From the NCBI GenBank assembly GCA_021805275.1, contig JAJZFQ010000005.1, positions 1 to 64,000 of the forward strand: DNA of 64,000 nt. The letters are read 5' to 3'. Shown piece by piece: positions 26,331-35,333 of the stretch; the first letter of the stretch is position 1; each line of letters opens with the position of its first letter. This DNA comes from Pseudomonadota bacterium (GTDB lineage Bacteria > Pseudomonadota > Gammaproteobacteria > Steroidobacterales > Steroidobacteraceae). The position numbers and the translations under genes are program-made. Under the pieces are notes generated by a model. The model did no database searches, had not been told where the DNA came from, and saw only the letters and a list, made by a program, of their open reading frames with translations.

Positions 26331-27292
26331 GACACACCGTTCACGCGTTGACCCGGTGGGCGAGCGCCGCGGCGCTCACCCTGGCGGTCTGCCTCGCCGC
26401 CGCCCAGGCAGCACCGCCGCGCATCCACCTGCACCCGCTCGATGCGGCGCGGCGGAGCGTGGCGCTGCCCGACGGCATTCGCATGGCCTACGTCGATCTC
26501 GGTCCGCGCGACGGCACGCCGGTGGTGCTGATCCACGGCTACACCGACAGCGACCTCGACTGGGCGTCCCTGGTGCCGTACCTCTCGAGGCACTTCCGGT
26601 TGATCCTGCCCGACCTGCGCGGTCACGGCAGCTCGAGTAAACCCGAGTGCTGCTACACGCGCTACGACTTCGCCTACGATGTGAAGCTGCTGCTCGATGC
26701 GCTGCACGTGCGGCGCGCCGACATCGTCGGGCATTCCCTGGGCAGCATCGTCGCGCAGACCTTCGCAGAGAACTGGCCGCAGCGCACCCAGCGGGTGATC
26801 CTCATCTCCTCGACGGCCTCGGCGCCCCCGAAGAACATCGACGGCAAGCCCCAGTACGACTGGGAAGCGCAGATCCGCCGGCTGAAGGAACCGCTCAACC
26901 CGGACTCGAAATTCATGCGCGCGTGGTGGTCCTCACCCACCCCGGTCGATCGGCGCTTCCTGCGGCGCGAACGACGCAACGCCGCGGCCATTCCGCTGCA
27001 GGTGTGGCTCGCGGTACTCAATCAGGGGTTGAGCAACGATGCAATCAACGATCTCGTCCGAACCCTCCCGGAGCTGAAGGCCCCGACGTTGCTCATCTGG
27101 GGCAGCAAGGATCCGATCATGCTGCCGCCGATGCGCCGCTCTCTCGAGCGCGCCCTGCCACACGCCAAGGTCGTGATATTCCCCGGGCTGGGACACAACC
27201 CATTCTGGGAAGACCCGCGCGGCTGCGCCGCCGTGATCAACGCGTTTCTCAATCCTGCCGCCAACGTGAGCCGCTATGCGGCTACCGGCTAA
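26327..27292 (+). CDS. Exported alpha/beta hydrolase, possible acylcarnitine esterase
   Basis: 321 residues; ATG 26327 overlaps the thioesterase stop (ATGA) and follows GAGGAGA. A signal peptide ends at AAAQA, so the protein is periplasmic or secreted. Alpha/beta fold with oxyanion HG (VLIHGYTDS), nucleophile elbow GHSLGS, acid in WGSKDPI and His in GLGHNPF, so the triad is complete. In Pseudomonas the carnitine operon ends with hocS, a short-chain acylcarnitine hydrolase. The same place here suggests a similar role, removing acyl groups from carnitine esters before uptake. Family members hydrolyse many esters, so the substrate is inferred. Confidence 0.82.
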   Translation: MRHTVHALTRWASAAALTLAVCLAAAQAAPPRIHLHPLDAARRSVALPDGIRMAYVDLGPRDGTPVVLIHGYTDSDLDWASLVPYLSRHFRLILPDLRGHGSSSKPECCYTRYDFAYDVKLLLDALHVRRADIVGHSLGSIVAQTFAENWPQRTQRVILISSTASAPPKNIDGKPQYDWEAQIRRLKEPLNPDSKFMRAWWSSPTPVDRRFLRRERRNAAAIPLQVWLAVLNQGLSNDAINDLVRTLPELKAPTLLIWGSKDPIMLPPMRRSLERALPHAKVVIFPGLGHNPFWEDPRGCAAVINAFLNPAANVSRYAATG

Positions 27293-27341
27293 GCGGCGCT
27301 CGCTCCCCGATTCTATTGCCCTCATTGCGGAGACTCACGCC

Positions 27342-29708
27342 ATGACGTTGAAAGTCCACCAGCCGACGCGACGCAACCCCGTGCCGCTCGCCGTCCTGCT
27401 CATCGCCGGCGCCGGCGCCTGCGGCCCGATCCGGGCGGCCGGCCTGAGCGCGACGCCCACCGTCGGGGCGGGCGGGCCCGACAACCTGCAGGAAATCGTC
27501 GTCACCGCGCAGAAGCGCCGCCAGCTGCTCGCCAAGGTCCCGGAGAGCATCACCGCCTTCACCTCCCAGGCGCTGCACGACTTTCACATCAAGTCGTTCG
27601 ACGACTACGCGGCGATGACCCCGAACCTGTCGTTCTCCTACGGCGGTGGCCCGACCGGCATCGCCGATTCGCGCACGGTCGCCATTCGCGGCATCACCGG
27701 GCAGAACCTGTTCGGTACCTCCGGCGCCACCGGCTTCTACATCGACGACACGCCGCTGCCGAGCTCCGTCGACCCGCGCATCGTCGACATCGCCAACATC
27801 CAGGTCCTCAAGGGCCCGCAGGGCACGCTCTATGGCGAGAGCTCCCTCGGTGGCAACATCAAGATCGTCACGCGTCAGCCGAACCTGAAGCGACGCACGC
27901 TGCACTTCACGGTGCACGGCGGCGCGACCTCCGGCGGCGGCAGTCCGGACGAAGGCGGCAGCGCGATCATCAACCTGCCGATCGTGCGCAACACGCTCGG
28001 CGTGCGCATCGTGGCGTTTGCCAATCACGATGCGGGATACCTCACGCGCACGTATCCCAATCCATCGAGCCCCGGCGTGACCGACCCCTTCCTGAGCGTC
28101 CCGCGCACCAGCGTCGGCAACCAGGGGGCCATCACCACGTACGGCGGCAGCGTCACGGCGCTGTGGGCCGTGACATCACGGTTCAAAGCCACGCTGCGCA
28201 TCATGGCGCAGGAGCAGAACGATCACGGCTTCCCGGCGACGTTCGCGCCCCTGCCTGCCTTTACCCCCGTCTACACGCTCAATCGCGCCTTCAACGTACA
28301 GCCCAAGGCGAGTGACCGGTGGGCGACATCGTCGCTGGAGCTGAAATACCGCGGCCACGGCTGGAATCTGGTGTCGGCGACCAGCTACTTCCACCGCCAT
28401 ACCCAGGACATCGAGGACTCGACGTACGGCACCCAGCAGATCTTCAGCTCGTACTATCAGGTCTCAGGCCTGCCGGCGCAGCCGTTCCTCTGGAACGGCG
28501 AGCACTACTTCAACCAGATTAACAGCGAGACACGCTTCTCCTTCGACCCGATCCACGGCGTGAGCGGCACGTTCGGCGTGTTCGTGTCGAACTCGCGCGC
28601 GCTGTTCTGGATTCCGCCGACCAACGCACAGGGCCTCGTGGCGGCGACGGCGAACAACACGGTGGTCGGCCCGTGGCCGAACGATCTGATCTGGACGCAG
28701 CGCAACCCCGGCAGTGAGAAGGACTACGCGATCTTCGGTCAGATCTACTGGAAGTTCCTCAACAAGTTCACCCTGACCCTGGGCGCGCGTCAGTACTGGC
28801 TGAAGCAGCACAGCGACTACACGGCCAACGGTTTCATGAACTTCGGCCCGACGCCGAGCGATCCGCAGAGCAACAGCCAGAACGGCACGGATCCGAAGTT
28901 CGCACTGTCCTACCAGGCGAACCAGGCCACTATGCTGTACGTGTCGGCGTCCAAGGGGTTCCGAGCGGGCAACGCCCAGGCATCCCTGCCCTTCTGCGCC
29001 GAGCCGAACCTGCCGGTCAACGACATCACGCATCTGAAGTCCGACACGCTCTGGACTTACGAGGCGGGCGCCAAGGTGCAGCTGCAGAACCCGCAACTGC
29101 TGCTCACCGCCGACGGCTTCCACATCGACTGGAACAACATTCAGCAGCAGGTGGCGCTGCCGTGCGGTGCATACTTCGAGATCAACGGCGCCAAGGCCAA
29201 GATCGACGGTGCGGAATTCGAGGCCATGGGCTACGTGCTGCCGCAGCTGCAGGTGCGGCTCGGACTCGGTTACGAGGCGACCGACATCACCAATCCGGGC
29301 GCGCTCGGCCTGGTGGGACTCTCACCCGGCTCGCGGATCATGGGTGTGCCGGCCTGGACGGCGAGCGCCGGCAGCATCTACCGCCATGCGCTCACCGACA
29401 ACGTGAGCGGCTTCGTGTCGGCCGACTACAGCTACACCGACAGCAGCGAGTCGTTGCTGAACGGCGGAGCAGGTGCGATCGCGACGCGGCCGAGCTTCTC
29501 GCTGGTCGGCGCGCGCATCGGCATTGACTGGGGACGCTCGGAGCTCTCTCTCAATGGCACCAATCTCACCAACGCCAAGCCGAACCTCGGGGATCTCGGC
29601 TACGTCGGCTACGCGCAGTACAGCGCCACCGGGGTGGTCATTCCCGAGGTCGCCACCATGCGTCCGGCGACCGTGACCATCGAGTATTCGCGCTCACTGT
29701 CATTCTGA
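27342..29708 (+). CDS. TonB-dependent outer-membrane receptor of the carnitine cluster
   Basis: 788 residues from ATG 27342; the open frame from 27276 is not needed, because residues 1-32 from 27342 already form a signal peptide. TonB box LQEIVVTAQKRRQ, plug with VPESITAFTSQAL, TVAIRGITGQNLFGTSG, FYIDDTPLP and VLKGPQGTLYGESSLGGNIKIVT, then a long barrel ending VTIEYSRSLSF. This VVTAQKR subclass is expanded in sphingomonads and Steroidobacter-like gammaproteobacteria, where it takes up many small organics rather than siderophores. Its place directly after the BKACE/thioesterase/hydrolase genes suggests it imports carnitine, an acylcarnitine or a related quaternary amine. Confidence 0.9.
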   Translation: MTLKVHQPTRRNPVPLAVLLIAGAGACGPIRAAGLSATPTVGAGGPDNLQEIVVTAQKRRQLLAKVPESITAFTSQALHDFHIKSFDDYAAMTPNLSFSYGGGPTGIADSRTVAIRGITGQNLFGTSGATGFYIDDTPLPSSVDPRIVDIANIQVLKGPQGTLYGESSLGGNIKIVTRQPNLKRRTLHFTVHGGATSGGGSPDEGGSAIINLPIVRNTLGVRIVAFANHDAGYLTRTYPNPSSPGVTDPFLSVPRTSVGNQGAITTYGGSVTALWAVTSRFKATLRIMAQEQNDHGFPATFAPLPAFTPVYTLNRAFNVQPKASDRWATSSLELKYRGHGWNLVSATSYFHRHTQDIEDSTYGTQQIFSSYYQVSGLPAQPFLWNGEHYFNQINSETRFSFDPIHGVSGTFGVFVSNSRALFWIPPTNAQGLVAATANNTVVGPWPNDLIWTQRNPGSEKDYAIFGQIYWKFLNKFTLTLGARQYWLKQHSDYTANGFMNFGPTPSDPQSNSQNGTDPKFALSYQANQATMLYVSASKGFRAGNAQASLPFCAEPNLPVNDITHLKSDTLWTYEAGAKVQLQNPQLLLTADGFHIDWNNIQQQVALPCGAYFEINGAKAKIDGAEFEAMGYVLPQLQVRLGLGYEATDITNPGALGLVGLSPGSRIMGVPAWTASAGSIYRHALTDNVSGFVSADYSYTDSSESLLNGGAGAIATRPSFSLVGARIGIDWGRSELSLNGTNLTNAKPNLGDLGYVGYAQYSATGVVIPEVATMRPATVTIEYSRSLSF

Positions 29709-29884
29709 TCGCGGGCGCCCCAGTTGCAGGCCAGGGATGGCCTACCGCCACACAGTCGCCCGGGCATGGGTTTCGCGCCGGGCGGCTCCAGCGGGTATTG
29801 ACGCGACCGCCGGTGAGTGCCCGATTTTCAGGGTGGCGCCAGGCGCCAAAGGGGGGCCCAAGCGCCCTGCCGGTCGGACAATCG

Positions 29885-30526
29885 CTAGCGCCTCGTGCGG
29901 ACCCGCTTGCCGGTCCCGTCTGGGGCGGCGTGGTCGGCCCAGGTCTCCACCATGGACAGGTGCAGGCGCAGCTGCTCGATCTGCCGCGCCGCCGGCCAGT
30001 CCCCGGGGCTCGCCACGGTGCTGGCGGTGAGGCCATTGAGGAAGGTGACCACCGAACGCAGTACGCGCTGTTGCGTCTCGGGCGACCAACTCGACCATTG
30101 CGGCCAGCCGCGCGCCAGACAGCGTTCGAACAGCTGCATGTAGGCGCGATGCATCCGGCTGTTGATGCTTTTGAGGCGCTTGTCGGCCGCCACCTGACCC
30201 CAGAAGGCGGTCCAGAAAGCGCACTCGGTGAACCGCGCTGCATCGATAGGCAGGGCCTCGGTAAGCAGCGCAAGCAGGTCCGGCTCCCCGCCCGCATCCG
30301 GCGGGCGGGTGAGTCGGTGCTCGATGCGGCGCAGGATCAGCCGCAGCGCGGCGATAACGATTTCCTGCTTGGTATCGAAATAATGCGCCACCATGCCGGT
30401 GGTGTAACCGGCCTCGCGCGCGATGCGCACGATCGTCGCCTGCTCGAATCCGTACTTCGCGACGACTCGACACGCCACAAAGGCGATTTCGTCGCGCCGC
30501 CGAGCATGGTCGACTATTTTTGGCAT
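29885..30526 (-). CDS. BetI-type TetR transcriptional repressor
   Basis: 213 residues. N-terminal helix-turn-helix (RRRDEIAFVACRVVAKYGFEQATIVRIAREAGYTTGMVAHYFDTKQEI) with the YF-x-x-K helix typical of BetI, then the helical ligand domain (FTECAFWTAFWGQVAADKRL). BetI represses choline/betaine genes until choline binds; here the effector is probably a carnitine-pathway intermediate. The start is 4 bases after the cdhA fusion stop on the same strand, so repressor and enzyme are co-transcribed and the repressor probably controls the divergent promoter at about 32022-32154. The 175 bp downstream is a convergent gap with no obvious terminator. Confidence 0.9.
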   Translation of the reverse strand: MPKIVDHARRRDEIAFVACRVVAKYGFEQATIVRIAREAGYTTGMVAHYFDTKQEIVIAALRLILRRIEHRLTRPPDAGGEPDLLALLTEALPIDAARFTECAFWTAFWGQVAADKRLKSINSRMHRAYMQLFERCLARGWPQWSSWSPETQQRVLRSVVTFLNGLTASTVASPGDWPAARQIEQLRLHLSMVETWADHAAPDGTGKRVRTRR

Positions 30527-30530
30527 TCCG

Positions 30531-32021
30531 CTAGCGCACTCCCGGCGATCCGCTGCCCTGCAAGCCTACATGACTTGAGGCCTGCTCGGGAACAGCCAGC
30601 CGGGCGTGAGCGGTCCGGATCGCCTGCAGGCGCGCGCGCGCTGCCGCGTCGATCGGCGTCGCCGCCCCCGAGGCGGCATGGCTGTACTGATGGAGCTGAT
30701 CGGCGGTGGCGATCAGCTGGCCGTCGCTGCGGCGCCTGAGCCAGTGGAACAGATGAACCCGGCTGTCCGCCAGTCCCAGCACCTGCGTGGTCACGGTCAC
30801 TGGCTCGAGCGCCCCGGCCCGAGCATGGCGGATCAGATGCGTCTGCACTGCCCCGAAGCCCCGGTCCGCGCCGTCCGCGCCGCTCGTGCGAAACAGGGCG
30901 TCCGCGGCGTCGTCGAACACCTGCAGGCAGCGAGAGTCGCTCAGTTGCCCGTCACGGCCGACCCATTCGGCGCGCACCTCGGTCTTGAGCGTCTCGAGCG
31001 GCCGCTCGCCGGCCGCGGCGCCGGGCTGCACACGCGCGGCGCTTTCGGCATACAGCCGATCCTCGAGCGCACGCAGGGTGGAGCCCGCACCGATGTCAAA
31101 CTGCTTCAGGACCTGCTGGATGGCCACCAAGTAATCATCGCGCAGGCGCTCCAGCTCGCGGATCGAACGGCCCGCAGCCTGGGCCTGTGTCCCCTCGACC
31201 ATGCGGTCGATGAGCTGCTCGGTAAGCTCCGGCGCCTCGAGCCGCGTCCAGGGCCACTTGAGGCACGGCCCGAACTGCCGCAGCATATGCCGCATCCCCG
31301 TCTCACCCCCGGCGAGATGATAAATCAGGTTCGTACCCATACCGGCCCAGCGCAGACCGGGGCCGTAGACGATGGATTCGTCCAGCTCGCCGGTGCTGGC
31401 CACCCCGTCGTTGACCATGTGCAGAATCTCGCGCCACAGCGCCTCCTGCAACCGGTCGGTGAGGTGACCCGGCACCTCGCGGCGCACCGTGAGCGGATGC
31501 ATGCCGATATAGGTGAAGAACGTGGCGGCCGCCTTCAGAGACTGCGGGGACGTTGCCTTTCCGCCGACCAGCTCGACCAGCGGCAGCAGATACACCGGAT
31601 TGAACGGATGGGCCACCAGGAAGCGTTCCGGGAAGCGCATGTCGCGCTGCAGGTCGGAGGGCATCAGGCCCGACGTGCTGGAGGCGATGAGCACGTCCGC
31701 GGGCGCATGGCCGCTGACGTCGGCGAGCATCTTCTGTTTCAGCTCCAGCTGCTCCGGGATGTTCTCCTGGATGAAGTCCGAGCGGCGCGCCATGTCGGCC
31801 GGATCGGTCGTGAAGGACAGCGTGCCCTTCGGCGGCAGCGGCGCGCTGGTCAGCTTCGCCAGGGCACCCTCGGCGTTCGCGACCGCACCGCGAATCCACT
31901 CCTCCATCTTGGGATTCACGTCCGCGGCGATCACGTCGATGCCGAAGTGCAGCGCGCGCGCGGCCCAGCCACCCCCGATCACTCCCGTGCCCAGCAGACC
32001 CAATGTCTTGACGCGTCTCAT
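30531..32021 (-). CDS. cdhA: L-carnitine 3-dehydrogenase fused to thioesterase
   Basis: 496 residues from ATG 32021. Residues 1 to about 320 are a 3-hydroxyacyl-CoA-dehydrogenase-like NAD enzyme: LGLLGTGVIGGGW (dinucleotide loop), FIQENIPEQLELKQ, ASSTSGLMPSDLQ, and VAHPFNPVYLLPLVELVGG with the catalytic His. From about 345 a hotdog thioesterase follows (LKTEVRAEWVGRDGQL, FGAVQTHLIRHARAGAL, QVLGLADSRVHLFHWLRR). Such fusions are known for rhizobial carnitine dehydrogenases. It oxidises L-carnitine to 3-dehydrocarnitine, which feeds BKACE at 24928; the thioesterase part would hydrolyse betainyl-CoA. It shares an AT-rich divergent promoter with the NCS1 permease. Confidence 0.93.
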   Translation of the reverse strand: MRRVKTLGLLGTGVIGGGWAARALHFGIDVIAADVNPKMEEWIRGAVANAEGALAKLTSAPLPPKGTLSFTTDPADMARRSDFIQENIPEQLELKQKMLADVSGHAPADVLIASSTSGLMPSDLQRDMRFPERFLVAHPFNPVYLLPLVELVGGKATSPQSLKAAATFFTYIGMHPLTVRREVPGHLTDRLQEALWREILHMVNDGVASTGELDESIVYGPGLRWAGMGTNLIYHLAGGETGMRHMLRQFGPCLKWPWTRLEAPELTEQLIDRMVEGTQAQAAGRSIRELERLRDDYLVAIQQVLKQFDIGAGSTLRALEDRLYAESAARVQPGAAAGERPLETLKTEVRAEWVGRDGQLSDSRCLQVFDDAADALFRTSGADGADRGFGAVQTHLIRHARAGALEPVTVTTQVLGLADSRVHLFHWLRRRSDGQLIATADQLHQYSHAASGAATPIDAAARARLQAIRTAHARLAVPEQASSHVGLQGSGSPGVR

Positions 32022-32079
32022 GCTCTCGCCTGTCACTTGAATTACCTCCCGTCGGCAACTTGCGGCCGCCGGCGCCATT

Positions 32080-32107
32080 TTATAATATTGACCTCATAAT
32101 ATAAACA
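32080..32107. promoter_or_regulatory. AT-rich divergent promoter/operator between cdhA and the NCS1 permease
   Basis: TTATAATATT (32080-32089) and CATAATATAAAC (32095-32106) are near-direct copies of ATAATAT 14 bases apart. TATAAT at 32081-32086 could serve as a -10 element for the permease. The word ATAATATT also occurs before BKACE (24886) and the CoA-ligase operon (50426). A repressor site is inferred. Confidence 0.4.
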
Positions 32108-32154
32108 GTTTTGCCGCAGTGGGGTCGCACAAGTGCGGCGTCGGAGAAGATCTG

Positions 32155-33615
32155 ATGGCCAGGACCAGGCTGCTCGAAAAACGCTCCATTGATTACGTTC
32201 CGCTCGCCGAGCGGCACGGCAAGGTATGGCACCTCTGGCCGGTATGGTTCTCGGGTGATGCGCACCTCGCCACGCTCGCGGTCGGCGTGCTGGGCAGCGC
32301 CCTCGGCGGCAACCTGTTCTGGTCGGCGCTCGCGGTCGTGCTCGGTTGCGCGATCGGCACCTTCTTCATGGCATTCCACTCGGCACAGGGCCCGCAGCTT
32401 GGCCTGCCGCAGATGATCCAGTCCCGTCCGCAATTCGGCTATGTCGGCGCCCTGCTGGTCTGGGTCGTCGCGCTGGTCAGCTACATCGGCTACAACGCCT
32501 TCAATCAAGTGCTCGCGGTGCAGGCACTGCACGCGCTGCTCGGCGGAATCCCGATAGGCACCGACACCATCGTGATCGGCTTCGCGATTCTCGCCGCGAG
32601 CCTCGCGGCATTCGGCTACGACTCGATCCACCTCGCGCAGCGCGGGCTCGCGTACCTGATGATCGCGATCCTCACGCTGTTCACGATCTGCGCGGTGTGG
32701 CTGCTGCCGATCCCACCGGCGCAGTGGAGCTCGGCCGATTTCCGCCTCATTCCGTTCCTGACGCAACTGCTGGCCGCGGCCTCCTACCAGCTGAGCTGGT
32801 CGATTTACGTCTCCGACTATTCGCGCTACCTGCCGCACACGGTGAGTATCCGCGCCTCGTTCTGGTGGACCTATCTCGGCGCCTTCATCGGCGGGACCTG
32901 GATGATGCTGGTCGGCAGCGTGGCCGCCGCCGTGGTGCCCAACCTGGACGTTCCGGCGGCACTCGAACGGGCGGCGGACATCATGCTGCCGGGCTTCGGC
33001 AGGGTGGTGCTGGTCGGCTCGCTGCTCGGTCTGGTAACGATATCGGCGCTCAATTACTACGGCACGTCGCTGACGCTGCTCAGTGTCTGGGACACATTCA
33101 AGCCCCTGCGCAGCACCGCGGCGAAGCGGCTGCTCAGCCTGGTGCCGGCGCTGATCATCTCCACGTCGATCGCCATGGAATCCTCGAGCCACTTCCTGAC
33201 CCGCTTCTCTGACCTGCTCGAGATTCTTCTCTACCTGTTCACGCCCTGGACGGCCATCAACCTCGCGGACTTCTACCTGGTGCGCAAGGGACACTACTCC
33301 GTGCGGGAGATCTTTAATCCCCACGGCATGTACGGGCGGTGGAACTGGCACGGACTGCTGGCGTACGCGGTCGGCTTCCTGGCCATGTCGCCATTTTTCA
33401 GCACCGGCCTGTACACCGGGCCGGTGGCGCGGGCCCTGGGCGGGGCGGATCTGTCGATTCTGATCGGTCTGCCCGTCTCGGCCGGCGCCTACATCATCTC
33501 CTGCCGGTCCCTGGATCTGCAGGCGGATCGGCGGGCCGCCGAGGCGGCTGACGCCGGCCTGGAGCCCGCCGCGATTGCCGCCGCCCCCCCCGGCGGCGCG
33601 GCCCACAACGCCTGA
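32155..33615 (+). CDS. NCS1-family permease
   Basis: 486 residues from ATG 32155 after a GGAG site. About 12 membrane segments; NCS1 features include the N-terminal RHGKVWHLWPVWFSGDAHLATLAVG region, GPQLGLPQMIQSRPQFGYVG in the second helix region, and SYQLSWSIYVSDYSRYLP before helix 7. NCS1 proteins carry cytosine, purines, allantoin or hydantoins with Na+ or H+, but the branch with QMIQSRPQFGYVG also appears next to betaine and N-methyl compound catabolic genes. It is divergent from the carnitine dehydrogenase and convergent with the MttB-like gene. A quaternary-amine or methylated-amine substrate is suggested only by place. Confidence 0.88.
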   Translation: MARTRLLEKRSIDYVPLAERHGKVWHLWPVWFSGDAHLATLAVGVLGSALGGNLFWSALAVVLGCAIGTFFMAFHSAQGPQLGLPQMIQSRPQFGYVGALLVWVVALVSYIGYNAFNQVLAVQALHALLGGIPIGTDTIVIGFAILAASLAAFGYDSIHLAQRGLAYLMIAILTLFTICAVWLLPIPPAQWSSADFRLIPFLTQLLAAASYQLSWSIYVSDYSRYLPHTVSIRASFWWTYLGAFIGGTWMMLVGSVAAAVVPNLDVPAALERAADIMLPGFGRVVLVGSLLGLVTISALNYYGTSLTLLSVWDTFKPLRSTAAKRLLSLVPALIISTSIAMESSSHFLTRFSDLLEILLYLFTPWTAINLADFYLVRKGHYSVREIFNPHGMYGRWNWHGLLAYAVGFLAMSPFFSTGLYTGPVARALGGADLSILIGLPVSAGAYIISCRSLDLQADRRAAEAADAGLEPAAIAAAPPGGAAHNA

Positions 33616-33644
33616 ACCGCCCGACATGGTGTGCCGGTCGCTCA

Positions 33645-35168
33645 CTACGATGGCCGGTAGGATGCGGCGAAGCGCTCGCGGATAGCCATCAGCTGCCCGG
33701 CGATCGCAGCGCTCAACGGCTCCGCTCGGTGCTCGAGGAGCCTGTGCAGGTCGGCGTCGATTCGGGCGAGGAGATCCTCATCGGGCAGCGAGCCGCTGCT
33801 CACCGGCAGCCGCGCGCCGAAATAGCGGCTCTCCCACAGGTGTTCCCGGCAGTGTGCAGCGGTGTGCGCAAGGCCGAGGTAGTTGCCGCGCGCACCGACT
33901 TCACGTGCGAGATCCAGACCGATCGACTCGGCGTCGATCGGCAGCCCTTGCCACAGCGTGCGCAGCAGGCCGGCCAGGTCATCGCACAGACATAACGCGT
34001 GCAAGGAGAACGTCAGGCCCTGATCGATCGAACCGAGATAATCGAGTGTCGCCGGACGGCTGTAGAAAGCCTGCATCATGCCGAGCGCGATCTCGGCCAC
34101 CGCGTCCTGATTGAAGCGGCGCGCTCCGCTGTGCCCACCCGCACCGGTGAAGCACGGCAGTCCTAGGCGGCGGCGCACCTGGCACATGAGCATGTCCGCG
34201 AGCGAGGCCTGGGCGAAGTTGCCGATCCCGCCGGTGGCCGGCTCCATGAATGAGACGTCCGAGCTGCCGATGCAGAATGCGCCGCGGCGAACGAGTTGCG
34301 CCAGAACCATGCCGGCGAAATCCGTGGCGAGGCTGTTCACGATGCAGCCGGCCGTCGTGATCGGCGTGGAGGCACCGCCGATGGGCAGCGTTCCGACGCT
34401 CACCGGCACGCCCGCCTGGACGCACTTGAGCAGCTGTTCGACGTGCGCACGCGGATAGTTGAGCGGCAGCGGCGTGATGATCTGCAGGAAGTACGGCTTG
34501 TCGAACAGCGCGGCGCGGCCACCGCGTATCGCCGCCGCCATCTCCAACACCGGGTCGAGCGATTCAGCGTTCTCGCACAGATACTCCAGCGGCTTGGTCG
34601 TGTTCGCCGCCATGATGGCGAACTCCTCAATCTCGCCATGGATATCCGAGCGGGCCACGTTCTTCACCGCCACACAGACCGCATCGATGTTGGGTAGCGC
34701 GTCGGCGACGCGCGTCACCCGCGCGAGATCCTCGCCATTGCTCGCGCGCGGCTCGCCGCTATCGAGGTCGAAGACCTTGATACAGGTCATGCCCGGCATG
34801 AACCAGGTGTGCCGGTCGTCGAGCTCGATGCAGCGCCGGCCCGGTCGGTCCCAGAGCTTCGCGGACTTCGCGCTCGAGGCAAGCGCGTCCCAGACCACCT
34901 GCGTCGGAAAGCGCACGATGCCGTCGGCCGAAGCATCGCAACCGGCCTCGCGGAACAGGCTCATTGCCGATGTGGCGGGATCGAACGCGACGCCGCAGTC
35001 ATGCATCAGCGTGAGCGCTCCCTCGATCAGCTGCGTGGCGAATTCCCCGGGTACCGGCTCGTACGGGGCGGTCGCACCGAAATGCAGCCCCGGATCCGCC
35101 GGTGGCTCCTCGGACGCGCGGACAGGTTGTCTTCTGGGGCGGCGTGCGGCGCGGGTGTCGTTGGGCAT
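33645..35168 (-). CDS. MttB-family corrinoid methyltransferase, non-pyrrolysine (betaine/carnitine type)
   Basis: 507 residues from ATG 35168; the much longer open frame upstream is antisense to the next gene. Trimethylamine methyltransferase family: LWDRPGRRCIELDDRHTWF, KPYFLQIITPLPLNYPR, PVSVGTLPIGGASTPITTAG, GSSDVSFMEPATGG and GLPCFTGAGGHSGARRFNQ. No in-frame TAG interrupts the frame, so it is of the non-pyrrolysine group that includes glycine-betaine (MtgB), carnitine (MtcB) and butyrobetaine methyltransferases of anaerobes. Those enzymes pass a methyl group to a corrinoid protein; no corrinoid protein or second-step methyltransferase is encoded in this window. It is divergent from the DgcA-like flavoprotein. 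Confidence 0.9.
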   Translation of the reverse strand: MPNDTRAARRPRRQPVRASEEPPADPGLHFGATAPYEPVPGEFATQLIEGALTLMHDCGVAFDPATSAMSLFREAGCDASADGIVRFPTQVVWDALASSAKSAKLWDRPGRRCIELDDRHTWFMPGMTCIKVFDLDSGEPRASNGEDLARVTRVADALPNIDAVCVAVKNVARSDIHGEIEEFAIMAANTTKPLEYLCENAESLDPVLEMAAAIRGGRAALFDKPYFLQIITPLPLNYPRAHVEQLLKCVQAGVPVSVGTLPIGGASTPITTAGCIVNSLATDFAGMVLAQLVRRGAFCIGSSDVSFMEPATGGIGNFAQASLADMLMCQVRRRLGLPCFTGAGGHSGARRFNQDAVAEIALGMMQAFYSRPATLDYLGSIDQGLTFSLHALCLCDDLAGLLRTLWQGLPIDAESIGLDLAREVGARGNYLGLAHTAAHCREHLWESRYFGARLPVSSGSLPDEDLLARIDADLHRLLEHRAEPLSAAIAGQLMAIRERFAASYRPS

Positions 35169-35213
35169 CGAGACGATCCACCGTGGTTTGAATGGTCCGC
35201 GCGAGCGGGCCTT

Positions 35214-35260
35214 GTATACGATTATATAAGTCTTGTCAGAGTAATTATATATACATATAG
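35214..35260. promoter_or_regulatory. AT-rich divergent operators between the mttB-like and dgcA-like genes
   Basis: GTATACGATTATATAA at 35214-35229 matches 13 of 16 bases of the perfect-armed CTATATGATTATATAG before the Rieske gene (44462-44477). A second copy on the minus strand (CTATATGTATATATAA, 35260 to 35245) matches it at 13 of 16. These sit in a 165-bp divergent gap. They look like binding sites of one TetR-family repressor. Confidence 0.5.
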
Positions 35261-35333
35261 TTTGAAGCGCATACCGTCGCCTGCTCGAGGCGACAAAGAT
35301 CAATGCCGGCCGACGGCACGCAGCGGAGCCTCC

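Noticed and set aside
32080..33645. 521-codon minus-strand frame over the NCS1 permease
   Set aside because: Gln/Arg/Asp-rich shadow; the plus strand encodes a clear 12-helix permease.
33645..35168. Pyrrolysine-containing MttB
   Set aside because: The frame has no internal TAG, and the TMA-type Pyl context is absent.
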